Below, piece after piece: positions 21,305 through 34,900 of a DNA stretch of 64,000 bases (the first letter of the stretch is position 1; the number at the start of each line of letters is the position of its first letter). The translations under genes were made by a program, and so were the position numbers. The notes under the pieces are model-generated. The model worked only from the letters and a program-made list of their open reading frames with translations, was not told the origin of the DNA and ran no database searches. The DNA comes from Oxyruncus cristatus (Eukaryota; Chordata; Aves; Passeriformes; Cotingidae), in contig VXAY01004969.1 of NCBI GenBank assembly GCA_013399855.1, positions 41,769-105,768 on the forward strand, read 5' to 3'.

Positions 21305-22912
21305 TACATTGTATGAACAAATAATTTTTATTGCAGCTGATGTATTTGACGTATTTGAAAGATTCAGAGGAGCATTTACAAAACCCCAAAACAAAACATG
21401 ACAACTCCCAGACAATGTCAGGCACAGTGTCACCCCCTACAAATAACTATGTGCATCTCTATATGTAAACAAGATCTTTCAGCCAAGCAGGGCAGCTGAT
21501 CTTTGGCTTGAAATATAACAATATACTTCTTTAGGAAGAAGTCAGATGTTGTAAGAGATGGAAGTGGTGAAAAGGGAGATCCTGGGGGTTCCAATGCACT
21601 ACAAAGCTGTTAACAATGTGCTCAGGGGCTAATTGAGCTGCTCAGTTTATGCCACCTGCTCAGTTTATGCTGTAGGATGCAAATGCTAAACTGTATGGCA
21701 TGTAAATTCAAACCAAGCTGATGTCCTATGCCATGTGTTAACTATGTACAAATGAAAAAATCTGTAAAGAAGATATTCAAGAGAGAGAGGTAAAAAGAAG
21801 CGCTATAAAGACCGAAGTTTACTTCATTTTCGGTGGGCTTGGTAGACAGCACTGATGGATGGCAAGATTTAGTGTACAGTGATTTGAAACAAACTCCAAC
21901 TCTGTTCAGATTTTTTTTCTTTTTAATTATGGTAGTTTTATATAAATTAAACTACAACGTTTTATACAAGTGACCTATTTTTGACCCTCTATACCTTTAT
22001 CTTTTTCTCTTTTAAAAACTATACTTTCTTTTTAATTACCCGTTACTGGGCAACTGACATTTAAAATTTTTTAATACTTATCTCACCATACCTCTAATAG
22101 CAATTATGAAATCTTACTATAGAAAAGCATGTAATTTTTTCTTTATTTTTTTTAAGCTGTGATATTGGCTAATTATGTATGTTTATTACTAAATATAACA
22201 CTCCAGCACATATTAAAAGCATTCTACCATTAGTAGTGCCTTTAGGCTAAACTTTGTAAAGCTACATGTGTATATATTCTAAATTGCATTCAATTACTAG
22301 TCACTAACAACAAAAAGAAACAACAGTACCGCTGTCAGCTAACATAATCATCCAAATTTAGGTATTAACTTAAAATAGAATGGAAAAATTGATACTTAAA
22401 AAAGTATAAAACAAAAAAATAAAACACATTATTCATGCAGTATTTTTCATGACATGGGCAGCTTACAGAAAATATTACATTGTCAACTAAAGATATTTCT
22501 TCCATGCCTTAGTCTAAAGTGCAGAAAGAAAGATTTCTGTATTACAAAAGTAACCATTATTTTTAAAGGTTTACTGCACACCCTTTCTTAAGCAACTTTA
22601 CTTCACATGCATTTTGGGTTGACCTCTTATGGCAGTTGAACTCACTGTTCAGATACGCAGTTATGACTATCAGTAGGAGAGTCTATATATTTCACAGCAT
22701 GGGTTTCTTTAGGCATAAAGGCTCTTGTGCAAAGGCAGTACTATCATGATGAATCTCTAGACTGATTGTTAAATACAGTGCTAATATACATGGTTTTAAG
22801 TGGGATAATGCAAAAAGACACTTTAGTAAATATAAATATAAAAAGAGCAATTTAGCACTTTTTCCTTTTTTCTTTCCCCAAAACTGATTGGTCCAGCATC
22901 TTTAGTGGCATT
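21305..22912 (-). other. CALD1 3' untranslated region; AATAAA at 21327-21332 (complement)
   Basis: About 1.6 kb of AT-rich sequence follows the stop codon with no convincing reading frame. The best polyadenylation signal is AATAAAAATT, complement of 21327-21332. A later AATAAA at 20946-20951 could extend the transcript by about 380 bases. A short direct repeat (CTGCTCAGTTTATGC) occurs twice near 21635-21670. Confidence 0.6.
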
Positions 22913-22941
22913 CTATGGTTCTTTCTCAAATTGTCTCAAAC
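22913..22941 (-). CDS. CALD1: CALD1 last coding segment GLRQFEKEP and stop
   Basis: 29 coding bases after acceptor CTCAGCAG. They complete Gly and read LRQFEKEP then TAG (22913-22915 on the + strand). This is identical to the chicken terminus and differs from the mammalian VTSPTKV ending. Confidence 0.93.
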
Positions 22942-25900
22942 CTGCTGAGAAAAAGAAAGATTAAAGATGGCTTGAAACAACCCAAATACATCTCTAAAAC
23001 AGAAGCTCAGCTTAACAACATGTAAGAAGGCAGGACACAAGATGGGTGCTGCTGTGCTCATGTACTGGGATTGCTCAGAGGTGGTCTCCAAGAGGCAAGG
23101 AGGATTTCACCTCACACAGAAGTGTAGGGTTGCTCCTGAACCCATTGCTCTCCCCAGCCACATGTGGGTGGGCTGCTAACACCTTCCACAGAAGCAAAGC
23201 TGCACTGAGTGAGCCTGAAAACCCCCTCTCATAACAGTTTAGTTTAAAAAAGGAGGAGGAAAACAACTGGGGTTTGCATGACTCTAAACCAATAAGAAAA
23301 GTTCACAGGCATACCACACCTCTGGCTTCACTTACAAATGTGAAGAAAAACGTGTGCACATATTGAAGTGTAGAAAATCAAAAGGTTTTCCATATTCAAC
23401 CATTTCATTCTTAGAGAAGAGTTGAGGGATGTTGCAAGCATCTTTAAAGCTATTAAACTGGTCAGAGAATTTCTGTTTTTCCCCACGGGTCCTCAGGCAC
23501 ATAATTGGTTTAACTGGTTTTATTTGGAGTGTTTTAGGTTAAAATAGAAATTAAAAAGCTAAGAGGGCAATTTTGCTAGTGGTTTCAAAATTACAGTATT
23601 AAGACTATTTTTGCCTTGAAAAGACACCAGTGCACAGCTCCAGCAAAACCATTCCTGCCGCTGAAGGTGCTTGAACTCCATTCCAGTCTGGGTATGCAGG
23701 AGTACAGAAGACTCACCATCAGCCAGAAGAATTATTTCTAAAAATCAACACTGCTGAATTTCCCTCAGGCTTCACCATTACCCAGTGGCTGTGTTTAAAA
23801 TCAGATGCAGGGCTGAGTATCGAATTTCAGTACTCAGGCTGATTTCAGAGTACTGAAATCTTCCTTTTCTGCTCAAATGATATTGCTGCAACAGCTTTGT
23901 TTTTTGAGCTCTCCCTCTCCGCTCAGGAAAGGCATATTCATTCCCACTGCAGCCTTTAAAAGAGCCTTTCCCAGATGCTTTGCATTTGCTGTAATTTGTC
24001 AAAGGGCCATCCCATTCCTCAGCCCACCCACATTTTAATGATACTCCCCAGCTACATCAAACATGCTATAAATATCTCTTGAACAAGCCTTTGGAAACAT
24101 GGCTGATGCACTGCTAGTATTAGTCCTCCTAGAAAGATGATCTACATTTATTTCTTAAGCATTCATGTTTTGATGATATTGCAATGTAGCTTTTGAAAGG
24201 CATAGGCAAAAAGGGCTTTATTGGCATCAGCATTAATAGCTGTCGAATTTTAACACCGCTACACCTGCGTGAAAATGTGGCAACATTTCTATATTGTAAT
24301 ATGTGTCACAAAATATGTATCATATTATTATATGTATAATGTTATTAAACTATATGTGTACAATATTATAAATATTATGATATTATATATGTAATAATAC
24401 ATATTACAATATAAAAATGGGTGTGATGTATGCATTATGGTATTACTTACCATTGGCCTCTGATTTTTTCCCCATAGCTGATACCTGTTTGAAAAAGTAA
24501 TAACCCATAATTAAAATTCAGTAGAAGAGAACATTGTTATATATAACGGGAAAAAAAATCAACTCCATGCAAAAGACAGATTCCACACATAACAGAGCTC
24601 TGCCAAATAGGTGTTTAAAAGTTATACACTGCTTTCTGCACCTCATGGTATTTTCTTCTATAGATAAAAAGGCAGGTTAGTAACAGAGGACATGTAGAGG
24701 CCTCATTCCAACTGACTGAGTGTATGAAACTGAATGACACCTTCCTGCTAGAAAGCCTTCAACAGAGACATTATCCTCTTAACAATGCACAGAAGTGTTA
24801 CCTTAGAAGAAGAAGCTGGCTTCTCAACTGACTGCTTCTCCCAGAGATTACGTTTGCCAGATACGTCTCCTGGTTTCAAATCCTGTCAAATGTCAAAAAA
24901 CAGAAAACAACATTAGTTCATATTTCTTTTAATTGGTTAAAGAAAATGTTAGAATGCAACTTCCTCATAAGAAAAGTTCAAGAACATCCACCAGTGGTAA
25001 GTATTACATCGTCTATCAATTATAAAGCAATTCAGAATGATACATCACATAAAGACTCTACACATATACATGCTGTAAAGATAAGAAACAATCCCACCAA
25101 ATCAATTTTGTATAGCACAGACTGGTCATCATTGCACTCCCTTGATTGAACATAGTAAGTTAAGAGTTACTGCACAAAAGACAATTCCAATTTTTGCAGG
25201 AAAAAACCCCCACATTTTTCCAGGGATAGTATTTTTCTTAGGGAGGAATTCAGAAGCTTGTTTCAGTTATTTTAGATCAAAATAAAAATATTTCATTTTA
25301 AAAATCTGTGAAAAAATAGAGTAGGACTTTCAATACAACAGAAAAGCAGATTCTACTCTGCATTCTTACATATAGGTTTCAGGATTTATTACTGTACTCC
25401 TTAATATCCATTTCAATTTCCATTGCATCATTTGTAATCTTACGATGTACCAATCACTAGCCTGACAAACAAAACCCAAACCACAAAACCCAAAAACAAA
25501 CAAAAAAACCCAAACAAAACCAAAAAGATAAGGAAAGTCATTAAAGAATAATAGTATTTTCTGAAAATGATATGGAGACTTAAAGCAAAACTCCATAAAA
25601 ATGTTAAGCATCTTCTTGGAGAAAAGGAGGGCTACAAATCAAAACTATATATGCTAGGCTAGTGGCAATGCACCTGCTTAAGGACAGATGGATTGATATC
25701 TATCTCTGTGGATAGCAAACAAGAGACTCAAACAATTTTGGACATAGGTACTCTCCTTTTCAGAAAGTATTCAGGTCCTGTACAGTTTCCAGAATCTTGT
25801 TCTTGCCATCCATAGGTAGGTAGTTTTCTGCACATCAGAATTTCTAACTCTAAAACTTCCAAACTCAGTGCTGAATGGAAATGTGATTTCTGCAGGGATA

Positions 25901-28900
25901 TTTGCGCCCAACAGAGGTGTTCTAGAACGGATCATAATCTGCAGCCACAGAGGGTTGCAGTTGTTTAAGACTTGAAGCCAATTATGTACTTCAAAATGCT
26001 GATGTATCATTCAGCAGTAACAGGAAGGAAGAAAACAACAAAATTGCAATTGACCTTATCACAAAACCACTTGCACAATACCATTTCCATAATCCTGAAA
26101 TCATTTGAGATACATGATTTAGGTTCACCATAAAAATAATTGAGATCTTTGCTCCCTCTACTTCGAATTCAATATTGTTCCAAAACCCGCAAGAATCTTG
26201 ATGGTCAAAAAAACTTTGAACATTTCTTTATTTTGGTGGAATGTGATGGGGGTAAGAAGTTATTTGCTCACTATGAATTTCTAGGTTTTCTGGCAAAAAA
26301 AAAAAAAGTAAAAAATCACACATTATAGATGTATATCATTCTTCATAGTCAATTATAAATAGGTTTACCTGACCAACTTAGCAAACAGACCCCCAAAGAA
26401 GAATAGGAGGAGGGTGGGCTCCTTCAAGCAGAGATATTGAAAGAAGAAAGAACAATCTATTGAGAAAGAGGGAAATTAGGACATAGATAGAAACAGCTGG
26501 CTGAAGGAAAACCAAGAGGTTACTTTTACATTTTCTAAAAGATGAAACTTAAAGAAAGAGAGAAAAATCTGGAGGCAGATTCTGTACTGATTTTAGTAGT
26601 TTTGATTAAAGACAGTGACCATAATGACTTCTTTTGATTTAATATTTGTGTCCCTAAGGACTCAATCTCCATGTAGCTACCAGTAAATACTGACATTAGG
26701 GACAACACTTCAAATTTCAAACTCCTCTTTGGGACAAATAGGAGCATGAATTGAGAAAGAGTTTTTCAGGCTGCATCTTTTATAAAGGGTAAGTGGACTG
26801 GCAGAAAAACATTACCCAAGAATATGAAAAGAAACAAGTTCTTTAATAGAATCCTAAAGTTCAACCATTAACACCACAACTGATACCCTGCCATTCTCCA
26901 ATATGGATATTTACAGTTCCAGTTCCTCATCCTTACCTTTCCCCATCCCACAGTTGTCTCTTTCTGCTCCTTTCCACATCCACACTGCTGCTTCCCACAC
27001 TCACACCTTATTACTTGGAAAGCATTTTCTACTCTTATTCTTGCTTAAGTAATAGGCATGCTAAAGGGCATTCATTAGAAATTATATTTAAGCTCATAAA
27101 GAATTAAATTATTTCAGTTTGTTTTAAAATATACTTGGAAAATTTTTACAGGGCAAGGGTCAAAGCCCAAGTGTTTCATCCAGGGTCTATGGCTGGTAAG
27201 TTCTTAATTAGTGGTAAGCCGTTCACAGGTAGTAAAATAATGTCCTTCTCTCCCAGAGAAAGGCAGAAGTGCTTTTCTGAGCACTTGCCTTTTTAGAGCA
27301 TCCATGAGCTTTTAAGGTGAGAACTGCCCTCCCTTTTCTGAGTCAGCAGCTAGGGGGCCTCTGTGAGCTTCCTCGAGAATATTAAGCAAGGTTCCTCCAA
27401 AAACCACCAGCTGGTCGAGGAAGCACTTGTCACCACCTCTGCCCATGGAAAGAACCCACCTACTGAAGAAGTAGTTGTTGCAAGTTTACTCACAGAAGGT
27501 TTTGGAGCAGGTGATTTGTTGCTGTCTGGGGTCTTGGTTAACCACTCGTTTATTCGACTGGAGACACCCACCTTCAGTCCAGCAGTTTCCTGCAAAATAA
27601 TAAAATCTAATCAGAAGACTTTAAGAATAGCTTATCCTCTGTTTTCATGATTTAGATTTAAAAGCAAAACCAACCCTGAGTTTAATATAGAGGTCCTCAC
27701 TGAGCTTATGACTAGAGTCATCTTGTCTTCTGTGAAGGTATTGTCACTATGAACCACAACAGTACTGCTGCCCTCTAGTTTTCAATAATGATAAACATGG
27801 ACTGACAAAATCATTTCCACTCCTGCTAACCCAGGAATACGTAAACATGTTCTTTCTGTCATGAGCGTGAACTCCAAGGACAAAGAATCTTTAGCTTAAC
27901 AGAAGAAGAGATGCCAGTCTAAGTCCACATTTTCTGTTTCGTTACACTATTTTTTTTCCAGAAAAGCACACAATAGAGGAGCTAAGTGGCCTAAAATTTA
28001 AAGCATTAAAATCAATCTTTAAAAGGTTAGAACAAATGACTAAAATTTAATTATTATCCTTAATAATCCCCTTCAATCCATGGCTCAGTTTTTTGGCTAT
28101 GATGAATGCTCATCAGCTCACATCAATTTATAGAAAGAAGATCTTGCCTTAAGATTTTACATAGAAAAGATAAAGGTCTCGCAAATACTTCTATGCATTA
28201 TTTATAAAACATCATCACTATCTTGCCTATTTAATCCTTCTCTGACCCCCGAAAGAATTTTTCTCAACACAAGGAATTTGTTTGTATTCTGCTTGAACTA
28301 CCCAGATATATTTGTCTAAGATATCTGATGTGGCTCTGGAATGTCTCATAACTCAGCTCAGTAGGTTACTAAATTCTTACATTATACTCAATATTGCAGC
28401 CACAAATTTTGTGGATTTCTGAGGTCCTCAGGATACCTTTGAGATATTCTTCACCCGTGATGTCAACAGGAGAAGACATGCTTACTCATAGGAGCATGAA
28501 TGGCAAGGTCAGGCCCATAGCATAATTCTTTATAATCATTATGTTAAATTAAACACAAACCTTATTTGGTGTTCCTGTCCCAGACGGTGATGAAAAAACA
28601 TTCCCTTTCTCCCACATACTCTTGATATTACGGACACCCTCAGCTGGAACATGAAGGTCAGAAGCTGCTGGCTTAACTGGTCTTGAAGCCTTTGTGCCCT
28701 GGAGAAGAATTGAGGCCAGTTAGTGTTCGGCATTAAGAGCTGGAGACGCAAGGTAGTTTGACTTTGGGGCAGTGCTGGAGAATGCAGCAGCTGCAAGTGG
28801 TTCTAGCACTGATCACGCAATGATGAAAAGAAGCACTCAGCTCAAAAAGTGCCACTGAGACTTTCTTCCCCTTTTGATTTACAGTTGCACCCTTAGCACA

Positions 28901-31900
28901 ACTAAGTGAGATAATTGCAATCACTAAGATTTTTTTCATTCATTTCTAAAATTCATGGCAAACCGTAGCTCTGCACAGAACTGCTCCAAGGCTTCCATTT
29001 GTCCTCTTTCAAATCTTAGCACCTAAATCCTGTAAGCCTGGCTCTTTTAGGGGTACAGCTAAGGAAATCCTTATTCAGAGGCAGGGAAAAAAGGCTGCTC
29101 TGTCATTCAGCGTCAGAGTCTGCTACATCTGCCCCAGACAACCTCACAACACAGGATTTTAGGGGTAAATTTCAGCAATTACAGTATATTTGGAGTAGGG
29201 TGTTCTTTTAAAGAGTGGAGAATTGGGATGGGGATTTTTTTTTTGGTTTTGTTTTGTTTTTTGAAATGTGCCTTTTGCATGGTCACTAAAAACACTTCCT
29301 CTTTCTTCTTTTCAAAATTCTTGTACATTTTACATATCATAGATTTGATGAGAATAAGAACCTGTACGAGCTGAGGCTTTGCCTCCAGTTCCAAAGCAAG
29401 GCAGATTTGGCAGATTTTGAAAACATTAAAAACTCAGCACAGGAAATATTTCAAGTCAGATGGGAACTGTATATAGTTGTGAAGCGACACTGCCTTCCTC
29501 TGGCTGTAGAGCTATGCTTTTCAATATCTAAATGGAGCACAGCCCTACTGAAAATACTGGAGAACCTAATATAATTCAGAAAAGGCACAGAGTGAAGCAG
29601 GATGACAGAAGTTCTGTGCCCCTGTTTTGATGATATGGGGACTACTGGGTGCCATGCTGGCATTTGTCTCTAATGGAGGAGTTTGAGCTACCTTCAACTT
29701 GACCTAAGTGCTGGAGGCAAGCCCAAGCCTTCACCCTTTCATCTATGTGCTTTTTTTCATTGGGAACAGACACACAGTATAAAACTCTCAGCTGATAGGC
29801 TTTCTAGCAGAATGGTTAAACAGGCAGCAGTCAAAGGAAAAAAAGACTATTAATTGATCTTGAATGATCAAAGTTTCCCTTACATTAAATGATAATAAAG
29901 CCCAACCAATTAAAACCTTAGTGGAATACCATGTTTAGACTCTATATGCAGATGAGAGGAGAAAAAAAAAATCCAACAGGGAAGGAAGAAGTGCTATACC
30001 TTTGTCACAGCTATCAATATCATATCCTTTTGTATACTATTCCATTCCCATGACACTTCACAACCCAGTCCAGTCAGCCTGCTATATTAACCAGTAGCTT
30101 TCACATTGCCTGTACTCACTGATTTATAAAAACAACAACAACAAAAAAATCAAATTCCTATTTTTCCGTGAACTATGAAAAGTCCTCAATTCTGGTTCCG
30201 AGGCACATTATTAACCACTAGTTGTCAAAATCACCTGTGGTCAAATTCTGCATTTTAATATGATTCTGTTTTTCCTTTGTCACTTCTTAACTCCCTTGTT
30301 CATTACAGTATATGCATTTGTCAAGGAATTTCACTCTGAAGTGGCAGTGAGCAACACCGACCTAGTTCCCTGTTCTTCTAAATAACCTGCTAAGTCAGCT
30401 TTGCTCAGGATGGCTATCAGCTCTGTGCTCGTAATTCTCCCATCAGGCAAGAAGAGGATGCAACTGTCACTCAAGATTCTGACTGAGTCCTTCAAGAGCT
30501 GCTCCAAGCTTACAAAACAGAGTAAATAGAAGCATGAAAGGGAAGAGGTTTTGTTTAGCTATATATCTAAATGTTGGTTATAGGTGTGCCTGAAGCATTT
30601 TGTTCTTGAAGTCACAGTGGGTTGGAGTCTGGTGCTAATAATGCCAAGGTCATGGGTTCGATCCCCGTATGGGTCATTCACTTAAGAGCTGGATTCAATG
30701 ATCCTTGTGGGTCCCTTCCAACTCAGAATATCCTGTGATTCTGTAAAGAAGCGTTTGTGACCAAAAAATCCCTGCAATTCTTGAACAGTAAAACATAGTC
30801 TGATTACAGCCCCCAAAGCCATTAGTAACTACATCCATTGTGACCTGGAGTTAGCTTACCTCAATTGCACTTGTGTATTGCTCAAGTCTACTGTCAATCT
30901 TTGAGACAACTGCTGTTGTCTGGGTGGGCTTCATACCACTGTAGGAAGTAGGAAAAAAAAAAAAGGAGAAAAAGACATTATTATGCCCTCCAACTAAACT
31001 CTTCTATTTGAACTGAACTTACTGTTTCATTGATTTACCTCTTCTGAGCAGATTTGTTCAAAAATTCTGTTCTCTCCTCTATCTAGAAAGAGAGAAGAGC
31101 TTTAAGTTTAAGGTTAATAAAGAAGCAGCCTGTGCAAGGACAGGCTAGAATGTCATTTTAAGTGTCAAAAAATCTGAAAAAGATACATTCTAACAGAAAT
31201 CATCACAGACACACACAAATGTTTAATAGACAGGAGGATATTACGATACAGACTCATAAAAGTGGATGTATTTTCTGCAAGAATGTTTGCATCCTACACA
31301 TTTCTTCAGTGCCTCATTTGTAACAAGAGAATAAATGACCAACATAGAAAGTAGAAAAGGGAAGAAGTTTATCTTATGGAAGGGGTTGATGTGCACCAAA
31401 CCTACATCAAATTTCCTCATAATTCCCACATAAGAGCAAGTTACATATCTCTTGAGAAATTTGCTCTTGAGCAAATTTAATAAAGTTTTACTGAATTGAG
31501 ACATTAGACTAAGCCAGGTTTTGATGTCAGCCACATCTCCTCTCTCAAGTATGTTTTCGGAGGACACTAACAATTTGATTTGAACTCCAAGAAACCAATC
31601 AGACTAAACTCTGCTTGTGTTCAAGCAGTGTCACCGCTGAGTCAATATTCTCCAGTTGTTATTATACAAACTGGTATCTTACATTTCATCCTTATTTTCT
31701 ACTCTGTGTATGGGAAAATATTGTGATGTTTCTAGGGAAGAGGAATCATGAAGGTCTCGTATGACTTTTGTAAAATCTCTCAACACTCTGAAAACAAAAA
31801 GTGAATAAAGTTTTAAAATATTTCATGATGGGTGGATGAGTGTGTGTCTATTTGCCTTCTGGGTCAAGAAATATTTTCATCACGCGTCCTCAAGTCTCTT

Positions 31901-34900
31901 CCACGTTGCTTTGCTCCACTTCTCATCCAAGGCTCTACACTTTCACTTAAAATAAAATCTATGCAACCAAGGGATTGAAAAGACTAATAATAAGCATGGC
32001 TAGATGCCTGGAGATTCCCCAGTCTCAGTAAGGGTTCTCTATTTTCAATTTACTTTAACAGTGACTGCTGTGACATTCATGCCTTTAAAATAAAGCAATG
32101 ACAGCCATTTCTTTAAATGGTTCTCCTCAGTGCCTTTGGCATCTAGGCTGTACCAGAGTACTAAATCCCACAGCAATCCCATCAAAGGGCATGAATGTTT
32201 TATTTTTTAAGTCCACACAACAAAAACTCAGGCAGTTCACTTCAGTGCAGAATTTGCCAAACAAGCTCACTGGAGGAACTCCAGCTGGCATCCATCCAGC
32301 TCGAAGGCACCTCTGAAGCTCTCTCTCTATATATAATTTACATAGTGATTTACGTTAACAGTTTTACTTGCTAATACGGGATCTAAAAGCAGTTTTGAGT
32401 GGAAATATGGGCTTTGCTAGGGTAGATCCCAAGTGTTTCAGTGAACTGATGTCACAAGGTGGCAGCAAAAGACCAGGCAGGAGTAGAAGCACCGCACATT
32501 GCGCCGGTCGGGAGCGGCGGCGCTACCTTTGCCTGCCGGAACTGCTTAGTTTCACCTAAGGCATTGCCACAAAACGAGAAAGTAAATGATTTGATTAAGA
32601 GTGACTAAACAGACCAAGGATGGTAAGTCAAAACATGTCTCCTCTCTTCTACTACGGTATACTGGAAGTTTTCCCCAAAGCTGATTTCTGCGTCATAACC
32701 AGCAATGCATCAAAATGATGAGTTAATACCAGTAAAAGCCTGTAGTTTCTCCCTAGTCTGTCCACAACTGCATCAGTAAAACCCTGGTGGGCAGCAAGGA
32801 CAAAGAATATGCACTATCTCAAAGAACTAGGACTCAAGGTAACCACCTAATAATCAATTTACAGAATCTTCATAGTCTTTCATGTGCAGGTAGGAGAAAT
32901 GCTTCTGCACAGCAGGAAAACCAGGCTTCAGCAGGCACTAGTGGAAGAGGGGCATAGATGGGAGGGAAGAGGGACATGTATTCTTGGGGTTGTAGTAAAA
33001 AGACACAAAACTGGGGTCATTCTTTACCCACTGGAAACAGTGGTTCTCAGAGCACTCGGTGTGGTATCAGGAGTAAGTCAGAGATTGTGAGGAAGAGGAG
33101 AGTGAGGAAGCAAAACAGAAAATAAACAGGAAAGCAGAGTTAGGAAGCAACCCTCAGAGCTCAGCATGATACTCTGGCTGAAGAAGCAGGTGCATTGCGT
33201 GGAGGGATAAAAATTTTCTGCACATGTATATGAGAATTTTTTCTAAAGCATCTTCCTCAAAACATAGTATGCATGAAGCAGAAGCAGATATTGAATACAC
33301 CTAGAGCAAACAAACCAGTATACACACATGTATTCAACATATAGGTCAAATAAATTTAGACGGCACAGCAACATCTAAAGGTCATTTATCCACTGCACAT
33401 CACACAAACTCCATGCAAAGCATTTAAAATGTTTGACACATACAGTAAACAGTATTACGAAATAGATCTGTAAGAGAAATGGGCAAAGCAAAGTGGTTAG
33501 CATAAAATACAAGATATTTTCTCAATTTGAGACCAGAAACTAAGAATAATCTTTTTGCTACATTCCTTTTTGAAAGGATCTTGTTAAATAGCTTGGACTA
33601 TATTTTGTCACCAAGGAATACTTTCAGAACACACAAATATTGAAAAAAGTCAACCTGCCAGCCCCTAATTAAATTATGACCAGAGAGAAAGAACATAGGC
33701 TGCAACTCTCCCACCTAACGTCAGCTACTTGAAAGTTAAGCATTTAGTCAAAATTACTCATTTTGTTTCTCTCTACAGTCAGTGGAGAGGTAGAAGAGCT
33801 CACCTCACTCTTGGTATTGTTTGTCTGCTGAGGGTGGCTCTCACTTTACTAAACTACCAAAGAAGCTTAGATTGAATAACAAAATGCCTAGATGGACACC
33901 TACCCTTCTGCTGGTAAAGTCAGATGAAATGAAACCAATGGACATAAATCAAAACCATGTGGATTCTTACACCTGATTAAGGCCTTACTCAAAGAAGTCA
34001 GCACATATAGGTGGCAAGGAAGAAATTAAGCATGATGTTACACAGAAAAACATGTATGCATTTATTCACATTCAATATTATATAGACATATTTTGTTTGC
34101 TGATTGTGCAAAAAGTATCTTGCCAACTGAAAGTACAAGTTGAAGTGTGGGTGTCAAAGTGCTCTGTCTTCCACCTGTACCTGCTCCAAGAACAGAAACA
34201 GAACGAAAAATGAGTTAACACAATATGAGATTTGGGAAACAAAAAACATTAGATATTCCCAGTAAAACCTGTTTCATACAAACATATTAAATGATTCCTT
34301 GAAATTTTAAACTGTGTATTTGTATATTATATGCAACAGAAACTTTTAAATAGGTATATAGAAAACTCTTCTCAAAAAATGGGTCAAAGAGGAAGTGAAA
34401 TAAAAAATGCACACAGAAAACAGAAACCCCTGTATTATAATTTTGCCTAATATCCAACATGTGGAAGAATGTGGTGGAAATCTATTTGGTGTGGTAGTCC
34501 TTGGGAGTAGAGTGGCTTCTCCTTATCCTTCCTGAGTGGCTCACATGCTTTTTTGCTTCATAAAGCATAGTTAAGCTTTTTCCTGCTGTCAGCAGCATCT
34601 GTGCAGAGTGTACCAATTTATTCCAGTTTACCTACAAGACTAGAGTGCTGCCATCAGCACCAAAGATCGGGGAAAAACAAATGTCACAAATACTATTCTT
34701 ACCACTCTATTTTCCCTCTGCTGCAAGAGTAGCTCATCTAGGAAGAACTGATTGCGTGGAGCCTAATTCTTTACAGTCACTGCTCCAGTTGTCAGGTATT
34801 GAGAGCAATAATGAGATATGACATGATAAAAGAAAAAAAAGTCTCTGAAAAGTCTATCTTCTGGCTTAGCTGTCAGTGTTGCCTTGCAGAAAGTGTTAGC

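Larger units (their letters stand above)
22942..24801 (-). other. CALD1 introns 22942-24450 and 24485-24801
   Basis: The lower intron holds the AT-rich hairpin close to micro-exon 24451-24484. Otherwise unique sequence. Confidence 0.8.

Noticed and set aside
30621..30680. tRNA-Ile gene
   Set aside because: The acceptor and D arms are missing and the sequence continues into a CR1-like tail, so it is a SINE head.
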